Assembly (NCBI GenBank): GCA_037178675.1 | Contig: JAYMGJ010000312.1 | Location: 54,024-118,023 of the forward strand | Direction: 5' to 3' | Length of the DNA stretch: 64,000 nucleotides | Origin: Scleroderma bovista | Taxonomy: Eukaryota > Basidiomycota > Agaricomycetes > Boletales > Sclerodermataceae | Part shown: in pieces, positions 20,402 through 31,965 of the stretch | How positions within the stretch are numbered: the stretch's first letter is position 1 | Layout: each line of letters opens with the position of its first letter | Position numbers and translations under genes: made by a program | Notes under the pieces: model-generated | Told to the model about the DNA's origin: nothing | Database searches by the model: none | The model's input: only the letters and a program-made list of their open reading frames with translations

Positions 20402-23400
20402 ATGCAGCATCGTCTGCGGTGTGTTCAAGTTAGTTCTCGTTTATCACCATCCAACTTACCCATCGTAACATCGACCAGCACAAAGTCCGACAAGGCTCCC
20501 AGGCCAAGTCCCATCCACTCGACGCTCTCCTTCTCCACCGTCCCCGACAGCGAACAGCCCCTCGAGCTCCCCTCGCCAAGCCACTTCCGCACTTCCCTGA
20601 TCCTTCCAGAGTGAGTCTGTCCCCTTCACCCCCACACCTTAACCGAATATGGCCACCCTCACAGACTCGCACGCCGGTTCACACTCCTCCGCACGCACAC
20701 CGGTGACCCCATCTCCTTCGACCATCTCAGCCACCGGTTCGCGGAACAGAGAGCACGGTGCGCTCCAAATCAGCTATCTCAGCCCGAGGAGGACATGATC
20801 CTGGAGACACTTGGTCGCATTCGCTCCAGGGCCACCAAAACAGACCAGGATGCATCCAACACGAGCGGCATATCCACAGACACCGGAGTAGAGTCCGATT
20901 ATACCCCCGAGCGCACGTCCCATATTTCCACTAATACCACATCAACATCGTCTGTATACCCCCCCTCGTCCACTACTTCCTCTCCGAGCTCGCGGTCGAC
21001 CAAACGATATAGCAATAACCTATTTGCGTCTGGACGCCTTCGAGATTACCCCTACCTTCGTTCTATATCACAGAAAAGCGGCAGCCATCGAAGTGCCGTC
21101 TCCATCACCCAAACCGACTCCAGCCAAAGTCTCCGAGAAGAAACATCCCTCAACTCCTCAGACAATGGGCGCCCTGCATCCCCAGAAGGGCGTGGCCCCG
21201 ACTCATCGGCCCCCTCAAGTCCGAGCGAGAAAACGCCTGTTGCACGTTCAGCTTCTCTCATCTCGTCAGTCGAGGACATGCCTCCCCAGGCTGAGTCCGC
21301 GACTCACACTGGCAACGCACAACCACCTGAGGGCTTTAGTTCTGCAGGCCGTCAGCGAGCTGCTTCCGCGGCACTAGCTCAGGTCATCAGGGAGATAGAA
21401 GAGGAAGCAGATGCAGAGGTGGAAGATGAAATTGTGATGCCACGCACCAATCGAGCACATCGACCCGCGGCCGATCGTAAACGCGTTTTCACTGTCGAAT
21501 CTGGGCTGCTGGTAAGAGCAACGCTGAATAACATCTTTAATCTTCTCACGTGGGTTGCCAGAACAATTCATCCTCTCACCTTCACTTGGCGTCAGAGTAT
21601 GAGGCAGGGACCGCTATTTCGTCTGATAGACAGATCGTCGTCGAGCCAGGTACTCAACGCATGTCGCCTATCCCCACAGGACGCCCTGGCGCAGCATCAC
21701 CAACGCCACGTCTCCCAGGGTATGTACCTGGAATGCCTCGACCCATGACCCCACGCGATCCTGTACTCGACGATGATATTCGCTCACATTCTACAACGCC
21801 TCGTGCTACATCGCCTCTTCTGCCTAATCTCAATGGGCACATGTCTCAACACTCCACCACCTCACTTACGTCAGGCCTGCTCAGACGTGGGTCAGACGCG
21901 TCCCGCAGCACCCCCCGCCCTACATCACCCCCATCGCACACGCCTTCGAGCCCTTACTTGTCCAGAAGCATTAGCGGAAGGCGTACGCCAGATGAGAGCC
22001 GGCGCGACAGCACGAGCGGTACTGAACAAGACAGTTCAGCATCATCCATTCTTCTTCGAAGGCGCCCTGTCTCCCCATTGTCCAGCACGACCTTTCAGCC
22101 CATGTCTGTTTCCCCTCGGCCCAGCACGCCTTCCAATGTCACGTGGACAGTCGGAACTGCTACTAGCCCAGAAAAAGCCTACAACAAGTCCGAAAGTAGA
22201 TCGTTGCACAGCCGAAACGGAAGTTTTGCCTCAGAAGCAGAGTTTTCAAGCTACGCAGACCGTTCCAAGTTGTCCAATATGTCTCCTCGCTCTACTGTGT
22301 CACCTGATGGCCCCACTTCTTCAGTAGAGTATCGTCCACCGTCGAGTCTCTCTGGGAATGACGTTGGGTCCCCTTTGTCTTCAATTCGTACCTTCCGCTC
22401 CTCTACTCCCACTCAGGCTCGCTCTGCCGCTTCGCCCACATTCCCTTCTCCCGACTCTAATATTGCCACTGTGCGCTCGTCAAAACCACATATTTCCAAT
22501 TTCTCCTTGGGCGCTTCCCAGTTCTCTCCTTTAGCGAATTCGTCTCGCTCCTCTTTGGAATCCACAGGATCAAGTTACCACTCAGACCCTGGCCAAACAA
22601 AACGCTATACCCTGGACATTTTCAACAGTAGTGCTCACCAGACACCCACTGCTTGGTATGACCTCGACAAGTCGAGTTCTACTACCCCTGGCAGCTCCCA
22701 GGAGGACGGCGATTGTGAAGACATCGTCAGACGTTATGCGGGGTTGACAAAGTCCGATTTTTTCACAATTCAAGAACAGCTCGTCGTCGCCGCAGTCCAG
22801 AAATCCAATTATCCCGATACTCGGGAAAGGACCAACTCGTTGCGCAGGCGCAGGCCTTCGACCTCACAGTCGAACTACTCTGTCAGTGGCAAAGAAAGCC
22901 GAGTACTTCATTCCGTTTCAAAATGCCGTTTCATTTTCTCATCTTATACACAGGTGGCAAGTCCACAGCCAGCCCAAGTCGTGACTCCCGGTAGTCGCTC
23001 GCCTGCTCCGGATATCAATGCCAAAGCAAGTGCTCTGTTGGAATCCGTCGTAGGTAGTATACCACCAGCCAACCTCACCATTGACAGCAAGGTTGAAAAT
23101 GAGTCTCCGTTAGAGGTTTCCCCCACAACACGAAGGAATCGCGATCTCGCACGTGCGCTGGGTTTTGGAACGGAAGAAGAAGACAACACCGTGGTTGCGC
23201 CGCAGCCTGCGCACGAGCCCGCCCCGTCCTCTTCGTCTGCCTCGCTAACTGTGGAAGCGATCTTGCCTCCAGTTTCCTACTCCGAAGCGGAAGAAGCCAA
23301 TCCTCCTTCAAATTCGTCGTTGCAACCTGAGGTTGCAGCGCTCACCTCCTCTACGAGTTCTAGCTTGTACCGTTCTGCCTCGGTACGAGATCATGGAATT

Positions 23401-25507
23401 ATTCCGCTCGACCAGAATGAGCTCGCGAAGGAAGTCCAGCGCAGAGTGGAAGCTGCCACAGCCCTCATGAACTCGGGCCACAAAATCATGGACCCCAATG
23501 CCTCGTCGGTGTCCGTGACTCGTAAAAGAATAAGCCCGAGTCAGATATCCACTCCGGTCTTAGTGTCTGCTCCATCCAGCGTAGAAACGGTACCCTTACC
23601 CTTACCCGCTGCCTCATCCCCATCCAACCCCCCACCCTCTCTTGGCCTTACGCAGCGTATGAGACGACTTAGGAATACGTTGCGAGTGAAACCCACTGTC
23701 TCCAGTGTCGATGAAACTACCGCTACAGCCACCCACCGACAACAGCAACACCCACAACCACCACAACCGAATTCTTCTTCTGGCCTTAGCAGGCGACCCA
23801 CGCTCCCTTTACCCAAATTTGGCACTGGTAGTTCGGCTGACCTCACTAAACCCAAACAGCCATCGTCCAATACCCCTCCGTCGACCACTCCTGGTCTGAA
23901 AGGATTGATGGCGCGCTTTCGAAAGCCTCGGGCTCCGGAGAACAACGGGGACAGTCACTCGAGTGGCCATTCGCGGACTTCTCCTACAACATCTTCACCT
24001 ACGACGTCCTCCCATCGCGGGAATTCTGCAGCAACGCCACCCTCTGGTGCACCGCCCTCCGTTGAAGGGACTAGTCGTCCAAGCCCCGTTACAGCCGCTC
24101 TCACGAGCGAAGTCGATTCTGCGGCTGTCAAGCAACTCTTTGAGGCTGCCTCCAACCTCGGGCTTGACCAAGCAGCGTTAAATGATCTACTTGCGCGTTC
24201 GACGTCCATTTCGCGTGCTGCGGGTTGGGGTTTATCTGCAGGGGCTTCTTCTGCAGCTGGAAATAGAACTCTCTCTCCTCCTGTGAGTACGGGAAGTAAC
24301 GGTACTCCTCTAGACCGGACTCGTTCAACGACTCCTGATGAGAGGAGGAACGATGACACTGCCACTCTTAACAGTATGGATGGCACAATTGTGAGAAAGG
24401 CTTCTTCTGTGCGGAAACCCACCTCTCCTATTCCCACTCCGACTGCCCAGCCCAGCCCAACTCCTGATTCTGCCGTTCTTCGAAGGACCCTCATTTTCCC
24501 CTCGGAGTTTAGAGCCTCCAAGGTAGATTTGACCCAGCCGTCACGAAAGCAGTCATCGAAGAGGCATCGTCGTACTGGCAGCGCGATTTCATCCCAGTCA
24601 GCTCGTTCTGTGCATGATCGAGCCCCGACTCCACCTCCTCCCAAATCTAACGCTTCTCGTCGTCTCTCAACGGACCGCTCTCCTCCCGTCCCCTCGATGG
24701 CCACCTCTATCACTGCCCAGGCTGAAGCTCTTCTCCGTGGACCCACGCGAAATGCTGCACAGGAACAATCGAACTCCGCCTATGAGTCTCTGTGGGTAGT
24801 TTGAATCTTTGCCGCTGGTTTACGTTCTGATCCTCTTTCGATCTCCCAAGGTATGACATGTATGCTGGCGAGAGCAAGCATGCGAGCGCAGTCATGGTCG
24901 ATCCTGGAAAAGAACATGGACAGGACATGGCTGCTCAGGAGGGAACGGCTGTAGAGGTTATCGAGATGGCCAATGGGGATACCATCTGGTACGTGCCTCA
25001 TTATTCTCTGTTGCCAAGTGTGGAGCTGTATGGCGTCTGTCATATCAAGGTCCGTTGTGAACTGTCTGCGGGAAGACGATGTCGAGTCGTACTATGCGAG
25101 CAGACCGAGTTCCCCGGATAACTCGCGGGAGAACAAAGACGAGATGCAAATATTCGTCAAGGAGCATACTCGATCGACGTCAAAGAGCAGCAGCTCATCG
25201 TTCCTTTCACTCAAAAAGGCTTATCAAAACAAAGACCGCCCAGAAACTAAGGTAGAGTTTCATATTGGCAGAAGTGTTACCTCACCCCACCAACGTCTCG
25301 TGTTCCCAGATTTATTATAGCTCCTCCGCGCAAATTGGTCGGCTTATAGAGAGCCTTTCCCAGGGGATGGACTCTGGTTCATTCAATTTTGTTCCCACAC
25401 ACCCGTCCGACCGCGCGAGCCCAAGCTCGTTCCACTCTAGTGGCGATAACCACTGGACGGTTGAAGAAAGGCTCGAACAAATGCTTGGCGCAATGAGGGA
25501 TTCTTGA
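20402..25507 (+). CDS. Large Ser/Pro-rich disordered protein with conserved C-terminus, unknown function
   Basis: Long exons 20402-20610, 20665-21511 and 21562-about 24800 are followed by three short C-terminal exons ending at 25507. Total length is roughly 1,600 aa. Most of it is Ser/Pro/Thr-rich low-complexity sequence with many SP and TP dipeptides, likely disordered and a phosphorylation target. Ordered-looking parts are near residue 75 (ARRFTLLRTHTGDPISFDHL), an IREIEEEADAEVEDEI acidic helix, and VRRYAGLTKSDFFTIQEQL. At the C-terminus lie WYDMYAGESKHAS, TAVEVIEMANGDTIWSVVN and IGRLIESLSQGMDSGSF. I recognise the C-terminal block as a basidiomycete pattern but cannot assign a function. The start at 20402 is the first in-frame ATG; an intron at about 22910-22957 is likely. 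Confidence 0.75.
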
Positions 25508-25672
25508 ATCCTTGATGGATGGACTAATGACATGCATGACCCCCCCACGTTATATGGTATTCATGTTTGATTGCTTCCGTATTTGGTTTTACATAGTGTG
25601 CTCTCATATTTGTTTAATACCCGGGATATGATGGCCAATTGGGTACAGTGTTGTCGCTTTGTTTCTTTCCTG

Positions 25673-26363
25673 CTATACTGCCATGTTCAAATCTATCCAA
25701 CGGTTGACACACAGAGTCACGAGTGCCTCGAGCAGGAACACCGCTTCTGTGAAGTTGTACTCCAGCGTCGCGTGTGAAAGGCCGACTGGCGTTTCGCAGG
25801 TGAACATGCGAAAACCGCCAATCTGTACGTTAGGACCTGCCCACAGCTGCGAGTGGGGCGGAACCAAGAAGTAAGCCAATCTGTTGGCGCCACGGTGAAG
25901 GACTGATGGACATACATCGTAGCATGCAGGATCTTGATAAGATCGGCGCCATTCAAAGGTGCCACCGTTGGCGGAGACAAAAGAGCGGGCACTAAAACAC
26001 GGCAGGAACGAGGTCAGTTAATACAAGAAAGCTGTGGGGTATGCATTCGTTACTTCGCGGTTGACCCAGGCCTGATGAGGTCGTCTATGGGGACTTCCAT
26101 ACCGTTGATATTGGCCTGGCCGAGTCCAGGACCAATATCCCAGTGCAGGGCAGCAACGGGGTGTCTATCTCTTGAAATCTGTAACGGAATCGAGTGAGCG
26201 AGACTGACGTGGTACACTCGACGATGGTCCCTACCGTGGTCCGCGAGGAGTCGGTCTCGAACTCGAAGAAGAGTGGCATCGCGTCTTGCCATCCGATGAC
26301 GGTGCAGCCGTGACGGGGGTTGTTCACCCCAGTGAAGAAAATCATGTAGCTGAAAGCAGACAT
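25673..26363 (-). CDS. DUF6593-like protein
   Basis: Exons 26363-26235, 26178-26054 and 25991-25673 give 190 aa with matching phases. The reading MPLFFEFETDSSRTTISR, HPVAALHWDIGPGL, INGMEVPIDDLIRPGSTA, ARSFVSANGGTFEWRRS and LAYFLVPPHSQLW resembles the beta-rich DUF6593 proteins common in mushrooms. It ends in a hydrophobic helix-forming tail (EAVFLLEALVTLCVNRWIDL). Function is unknown for the family. The start may lie further upstream, since an in-frame exon near 26530 cannot be excluded. The gene is convergent with the Ser/Pro-rich gene, stops 165 bp apart. Confidence 0.6.
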
Positions 26364-26882
26364 CGTGGAGTGGGTTGTTGGACCAACCCAGAAGATTCGG
26401 CCTTCATATACTGTCTGGACATGGCAATTCTTTGGCCCTCAGGTTCTGCCAGATCACCTGCATTTGTGTATGAAAAGGAGAATAAAATAAAATACCTCAT
26501 CCCTGAATGGCATCATCGAACGGCCAGACATGATGCCAGGGAAATTAAAACTGGAAAACATCCGGACTTGTGAGCAAACATGGCGAATGCTCAGGCATTC
26601 TGATTCTCCGAATTACATGAAATCACAGTTTGGGAATTGAATCACCAAAAACATGCGCGGCTAAAGGTTAATAGAGGCACTTACCTTGTTACAGGGGGAT
26701 CTCCACTATGCACGAGACGCAGCCAAGGGTCCACACAGCATGGCTCCTCGCAAGGCCATTTACGGTCTACCCTGACTGCTGCCAGGGATACATCGATCAT
26801 GATGCATTTCGACAAATAATGACCAACACAACAAGGGAACAACTAAGAGTGCAATGAGCGAGCTAATGTAAACACTATTCGT

Positions 26883-28454
26883 TCAGGAGTGTACTTTCCA
26901 CAATGGCCGCTTTCGCATCTTCCGGGTGACATGGACAGCACTTCCACCCATATGACCCCCACCAAAGGCAAGCACAACCGTCTCTTCCGCTCCACGACCT
27001 TGGGAGACACCCTTTTTCCTCAACTCTATTGCATCCTTCGCAAACTTAAAACGACTGTGGTCCGACCCTAAAATGCTGTGGATAAAAGCCGACAGCGGCG
27101 AGACTAAGACTTACCTATTTCGAAGGCAGGTGATTCCACAGCTGCCTTAAACATGTCGAAAGGCACGAGGGAAAATATTTGGAGCAAGGTCTCTCGTCCC
27201 GCTTTGCCTTGCGGTGGGCCAGATTCGGATACAACGGATGGATTCACACCCAAGATGTTGGGAAGGGTGGCGACCAGATAATGAAACACGTCATCGCGCA
27301 GTCTTCGTGCATATTGACCAAACACGGATGTGAAGGTTTGTTCAGGGCTGAGTGATCCGTCCGAGCCAGGGATGCTGTCAACAAAAGCCAGCCATTCATT
27401 AATCGTATCCAGATTGATGGACTGCCTGCAAGTGTCGTATGTATATTCACAAAGGTCTTCCATACCGCCGAGCAGGCAACCGGCGGCCAGAACACCTCGT
27501 GCATTGTCGGGCCGAACAAGGCTAATGGAAATGGACGAATACAGGTAACCAAGTGCTGAGAAAAGAAAAGGGTGAATCATGAGTGACTTGTCACAGACGG
27601 AAATCTATCACTGCGATACCTATGGCGAAACCCTGTGGATGAAACCATCAGCCTGTCAAACCTATTAGGAGATAACTGAAAAGCGTTCGTTCAATATGGC
27701 CCTCAGGTGCGGCAGTTGTACAAAGAAAAGACGTAACAACTACCAGCACTTGGACGGTGGTTCACATATACTGGCATATATGTTCACCGGCGCCGGCCGG
27801 GAAGGAACAAAATAAAGACCGATGGCAGGGACGCGTACCTCTTGTGTAACCTCTGGTTCGTTGTCTAATTGTACATATATGACGCGTTGTCCACTTGTTG
27901 GGGGGGTCGTGGACATTAAATGCGCAAGGAGGGGTGATCGCGAGAGGATTATCGCATGTAAACGGTACGAGTTTTGATGGACGTTCTATTTTTGAGGCGG
28001 GAAAAATTGGCGCCTAGCAAGTAGCGAGAATGGTTGACTTACAAGGATGGTGTCGGAATAGTGCTATGTGACACGACAAGTCAACGTAAGTATGCTTCCA
28101 CATAAGACAAATACTCACACCGGTCTGAAAGCCCGCCTGATAAAGATGCTGTATAATTTCTTCGTTGTGCACGTTGTAAGGTCTACTAAAGAAAATGCGG
28201 CACATTCCATGGAATTCCAGTGCACGCACGACAATGAATAACAAGATCCAGCTAGGAGATCGGATGCCTGCCCGCGTGACAGGGTGTACTCACAGTGAAT
28301 GGCCATTGGATACAGAAAGAGAAGATACAGGGTCGGAGTCGTGTGGAAGGCCGTATGGATGTTCGTGCCGCTGCTGCATGGGAGAAGCCAGACCATTGCT
28401 TGGAGCGCTGCAACCATTGATGCTTGTGCTCGGCGAGGAGGGCAACATGTCCAT
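26883..28454 (-). CDS. BTB/POZ-domain protein
   Basis: Exon 1 (28454 down) encodes a Ser/Pro-rich leader (MDMLPSSPSTSINGCS). Spliced exons then give the BTB core: PYNVHNEEIIQHLYQAGFQT, GHYSDTIL, SYRLHAIILSRSPLLAHLMS, VIYVQLDNEPEVTQEGFAIA and LGYLYSSIS. Downstream come a BACK-like helical region (NARGVLAAGCLLGGMEDLCE, DTINEWLAFVDSIPGSDG, YARRLRDDVFHYLVATLPN) and a C-terminal block, FKFAKDAIELRKKGV to MRKRPLWKVHS before the stop at 26883. BTB domains mediate dimerisation and often recruit Cul3; the partner here is unknown. The exon phases checked agree. Confidence 0.8.
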
Positions 28455-28626
28455 GATTATTTGGAAAAGAGCGGACCCAGCAGCTGAAGAAAATCAAAAT
28501 GTTGCTCGCTGTTGCTCTCAAAAAGTCTCAACTAGTGGGGCTGACGAGGGATCGCAAATGTCACGAAAAGTTATTGTCACACTAGTCACAAAACAAAGGA
28601 CAGGGGCATGAATCGCATTCACAGTT

Positions 28627-29495
28627 CTACGATGTTGGCTCTTTGTACGAACACCACGCAAGAAATGATTCAAAATCCATTACAGTACCAAATCCTTCGG
28701 TGTTGTTGTCCATCGAAACGAAGTGACTCATCAAGTTATGTGACATTCCTTTTGCAGCAGCAAGTGGACCATAGATACAAGGATATGGTGGGGGCTTTGA
28801 AGCGTATTGGGGTCCGTGAGATGGAGTAGAGATCATCTATGTTACATCAGAACACGCGAGATAGCAGGGCTGATGAGTTACCATGTGGGATCTATCTGAT
28901 GCAAAGTTGTTCAGGTATTCTCTTCCAGGAACGACCCTAAAGACACTGCAGACCGTGATGTTGATACTCAAACGAAATATTTGGATATACGACCAGTGCC
29001 GTACCTCTGGAATTGATCGGGCAGGTTTGCATGGACAGGGAACGTTCGTTCAATGTACTCTAGACAAAATGTGGTGTTATCTCCGGTCACAAGACCCATT
29101 AGTACTATACCAAATTCACATACCAGTCCAATAGCATGGGATAGGCAGCAGCGTGTCAAGATCGTAGATCCAGGTTCCTCGCACCGGGGTCCCCTCATCC
29201 AAAGATTCGCGCATTGCTAGAATGACATGATAGTCCCAGATGACTGCCTTGTCTCTGGTTATAGCTGCTTTCTGTTGCCATAAGGCGACCTGTCAGGTGA
29301 GCAGACTGCAGCTTCTGTGAACGAGATTGGAATCAGCAACAGTAGTGTCACCGTTTTTGTCTGATTCGAGATAAAGACAGCATAAATGCTCCAATGCTTG
29401 TTAATTTCCGGTTGGGCTAGAAATCGTTGGATCAGGAGGTGGATGTTCTCTTCGCAGTAGTTGCTTGTGTAAATGCTGTCTTGGGAGAGCGGCAT
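28627..29495 (-). CDS. NTAQ1: Protein N-terminal glutamine amidohydrolase (NTAQ1)
   Basis: Exons 29495-29352, 29289-29124, 29059-29005, 28936-28882 and 28836-28627 sum to 209 aa, the usual size of NTAQ1. The catalytic triad positions are all visible: Cys in SNYCEENIHLL, His in VIWDYHVILA and Asp in WIYDLDTLLPIPC. Later blocks VVPGREYLNNFASDRSHM, PPPYPCIYG, FVSMDNN and GFGTVMDFESFLAW also fit. The enzyme deamidates N-terminal Gln to Glu, feeding the Arg/N-degron pathway. Budding yeast uses the unrelated Nta1; NTAQ1-type enzymes occur in animals, plants and some other fungi. An in-frame Met at 29567 exists upstream, but 29495 matches the family. Confidence 0.92.
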
Positions 29496-29567
29496 CTTGA
29501 CAGATTTAGTAGTAGCTCCGTATTGAATTTTGTAGCGACCTAGTATCGACATGAGCTTATCATTCAA

Positions 29568-30702
29568 GCTTCAATGACAGTCTGGTATCCAGACTGCTAA
29601 TCCGCTGGTGAACTTTCACAGTGGGTCTGAGTGGGCAAGTACCTCTTTATATTTTGCAAATCATTTGATGGTCATCAGTGTCAAATGCCGTGTCCGGTGA
29701 AGAGTTGAAATTTTAATTTGTACGTCCACTGCCAATCGGTCTCCGCAGAGCACTGGGGGCTGGCTGGCATTGCCCTCAGCGATTGGATCAAATGTGGGTG
29801 CCAACGTCGGATTGGCTGCGCAATTTGCCAGGACCTTTAGGCACTCCTCGCCGAAACCACCATTAACCGCCCCAGCCAGTCTTCTTTTCGGCATCATTCT
29901 CAGGGTTAATCACTTGAATGGCCAGGACCATGTGGGCGTTCCCAGTTCCCAGCAGGTGCTGGCAATCGACGAACTTATCAACCTTTGGCCCAAGATCCCA
30001 TAACTATAATGCTTAAGGTTTCGATTTCTGCTTCTTAATATTGGCCAGTTTAGATGGCGCTGCAGGTCAGGGATGTCATGACCGGTTCTACCGGGTCTTC
30101 ATGTTCAAGAATTGAAAGTAAGAATTATCTCGAAATCAGGAGCACAGACTCGTCATCTTATCTCGCCTAGCTGTCGGTGAAGTTCAACACGATATTAGTA
30201 AGTAGCCAGGCTCAGTAGATAGTGCCAAGATCCGTATTTACCCTCCCAATCACCGTTTCCTGACATTTATATTTTAAGTGGTCGAAGTCTTGGGTACTTC
30301 TTACCACCAAATCCGTATAAATCAGGGCCACACATAAAGGCCTCAAAGATACCCTTAACAGACGAGGGTGTTATCGACGCAGTAAACTTCATCACTATTA
30401 AGGTGCCTGTTGTAGAACAGACGGGTGTTTGAGGGCGATAAGCTAACCAGGTTATGGCTGCACAACGTGTGTGGAATGACAGGCATTCTCATGTGCCCAA
30501 TAAATAAGATGAATGCGGGTAATTTTCTCGTCGAATGAGATTTCTGGCACAAAGTTTGACATTTCGATGGTCATTTCACTCATGTCAACGACCCTGCTGA
30601 AGGCGAACATCAGCTATTCATAATCGACAACCACGAACATGTTTTTCCACGCGGCATCACGGGACTCCAGATCGAAGGGATAAAGGGTAAAAAAGGAACA
30701 CT
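29568..30702. other. unassigned; possible short spliced gene on minus strand
   Basis: No known family is recognised. On the minus strand near 30585-30470 an ATG-led frame reads MSEMTIEMSNFVPEISFDEK and HLIYWAHENACHS. A second exon-like piece at 30375-30290 reads FTASITPSSVKGIFEAFMC and GPDLYGFG before a good GT donor. A third open piece lies at 29995-29870 (KVDKFVDCQHLLGTGN). I could not join these with consistent phases, so a small lineage-specific gene or a degraded one is equally possible. Confidence 0.25.
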
Positions 30703-31888
30703 CTAAGTCATATTAGTGACTAGACATGCAGAACTTCCTAATTGTCTGCGGGCATCATGAAAATCGACGTCATGGGCTGTTGGTCGGGGTTGTGCAAGCA
30801 AAAAAAAATCATGAAAGCGGTCCCCAGAAAAGATGCCGAATCAATCACCATTCTGTGGTCCAAGATGAGATACGACAGACTTACTGTCTTCCACCTCCCC
30901 CCATCTTTGTATTTGGCTCGATACTTCGACTTGCGCAGCCTGAGCAGCCTGCTCAACTGTAAGATGCCGCTTTACAAGGGCAAGTGAAATCAGGAAGGAT
31001 TTTGTCACGTAGGTAGCACGCTCCATTGCTAGAGGAAAAGTTGGCAAAAAAACTCGTAAAGATAGATATGCAATATACCAGCCATCTCCCATGGGTCCAT
31101 CTGTGCAACAACATCGCCCAGTATTTGTCTCGTTCGTTCGGGTTGCGAGTGGAATAGGATCGAGTTAAATACCTGGATTTCGACATCATACGCCGTCCTT
31201 GCCCATTCAAGGAGTGAGTCCCAGTGTTTTTTCTGCAATTCCACGAGAGGTGGAGGGTCATCATGGTGAAAACTACCAACTCAATAAGCCGCATTTACAA
31301 ACGCAAACCATTAGAAACATACCAAATAGTATCGGTGTCTAGATAGTTCAAAATGGAAGCCTGAACTTCTGCACGAGTGGTCTCATCCTGGAGAGCATCG
31401 ATCGCTCTGGCGGCGATGGATGTCTGGAAAGCTTGTCCGTAAGAGAGTTTAGGATAGCAAGACTGCCTACTTACCATTGGAAGAGCGTGCTGCTTGAGGA
31501 ATTTATCCTGGTTCTCCCATTCATTGGCAATGAGGGCCGCCGCCAAGCGTTTTTCCTTTGGTAACGACAGAATGTTACCGGATGGAGTCTTCAGCGCACG
31601 CTTGTCCAAGGTTACAACAATCCCACCATCCCTGGATTCAATGCCAACAGTTTTCCAGAAGCGTTTCAGAGTGGTTTCCGCGCCTTCGATTGTTTGTGAG
31701 AATCCTGCAGTGTTAACCCGGCTGTGATGCTTACGATTGCTTTCGGAGACAGCGGGGCCATCATGGGACGGTGAAGCTGCAGTATACCGTCGCCAACCAA
31801 ACGCCACATAACGCGTCGAGTTAAGCTGCTGTGACAGCGACCAGACAGTACTGGCACGGGTTGGATTGAATAGACACCTGCAGAACAT
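30703..31888 (-). CDS. ATP12: F1-ATP synthase assembly factor Atp12
   Basis: The N-terminus (from Met 31888) is Arg-rich with few acids, a plausible mitochondrial presequence. The Atp12 chaperone domain follows: LKRFWKTVGIESRDGG, VTLDKRALKTPSGN, LIANEWENQDKFLKQHALPM, SIAARAIDALQDE, WARTAYDVEIQVF and RQILGDVVAQMDPWEMAG. The C-terminal block ERATYVTKSFLISLALVKRH, TVEQAAQAAQVEVSSQIQRW and GEVEDTHDVDFHDARRQLGS ends at 30703 after a last intron. Atp12 binds the F1 alpha subunit in the matrix before F1 assembly. The gene is divergent from MSH3, with only 77 bp between start codons. Confidence 0.92.
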
Positions 31889-31965
31889 AAAGTTCAAAAT
31901 CGGAATTCATAGCAAATGACACGAAGATCAAAAACACGTGATCTACTGAAAATGACGTCACGTGC
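31889..31965. promoter_or_regulatory. 77 bp bidirectional promoter, ATP12 / MSH3
   Basis: The whole gap between the two start codons holds two CACGTG palindromes (31935-31940 and 31959-31964). The second is fused to a TGACGTCA CRE-like palindrome at 31953-31960. Such a dense set of known transcription-factor cores in so short a gap suggests a shared control element. The factors are inferred. Confidence 0.45.

Noticed and set aside
20186..20428. 80-codon minus-strand frame upstream of the Ser/Pro-rich gene
   Set aside because: It overlaps the start of the plus gene, has no motif and no supporting splice sites.
23955..24746. 263-codon minus-strand frame
   Set aside because: It lies fully inside the long plus-strand Ser/Pro-rich exon; biased codons leave the opposite strand open, and no motif is seen.
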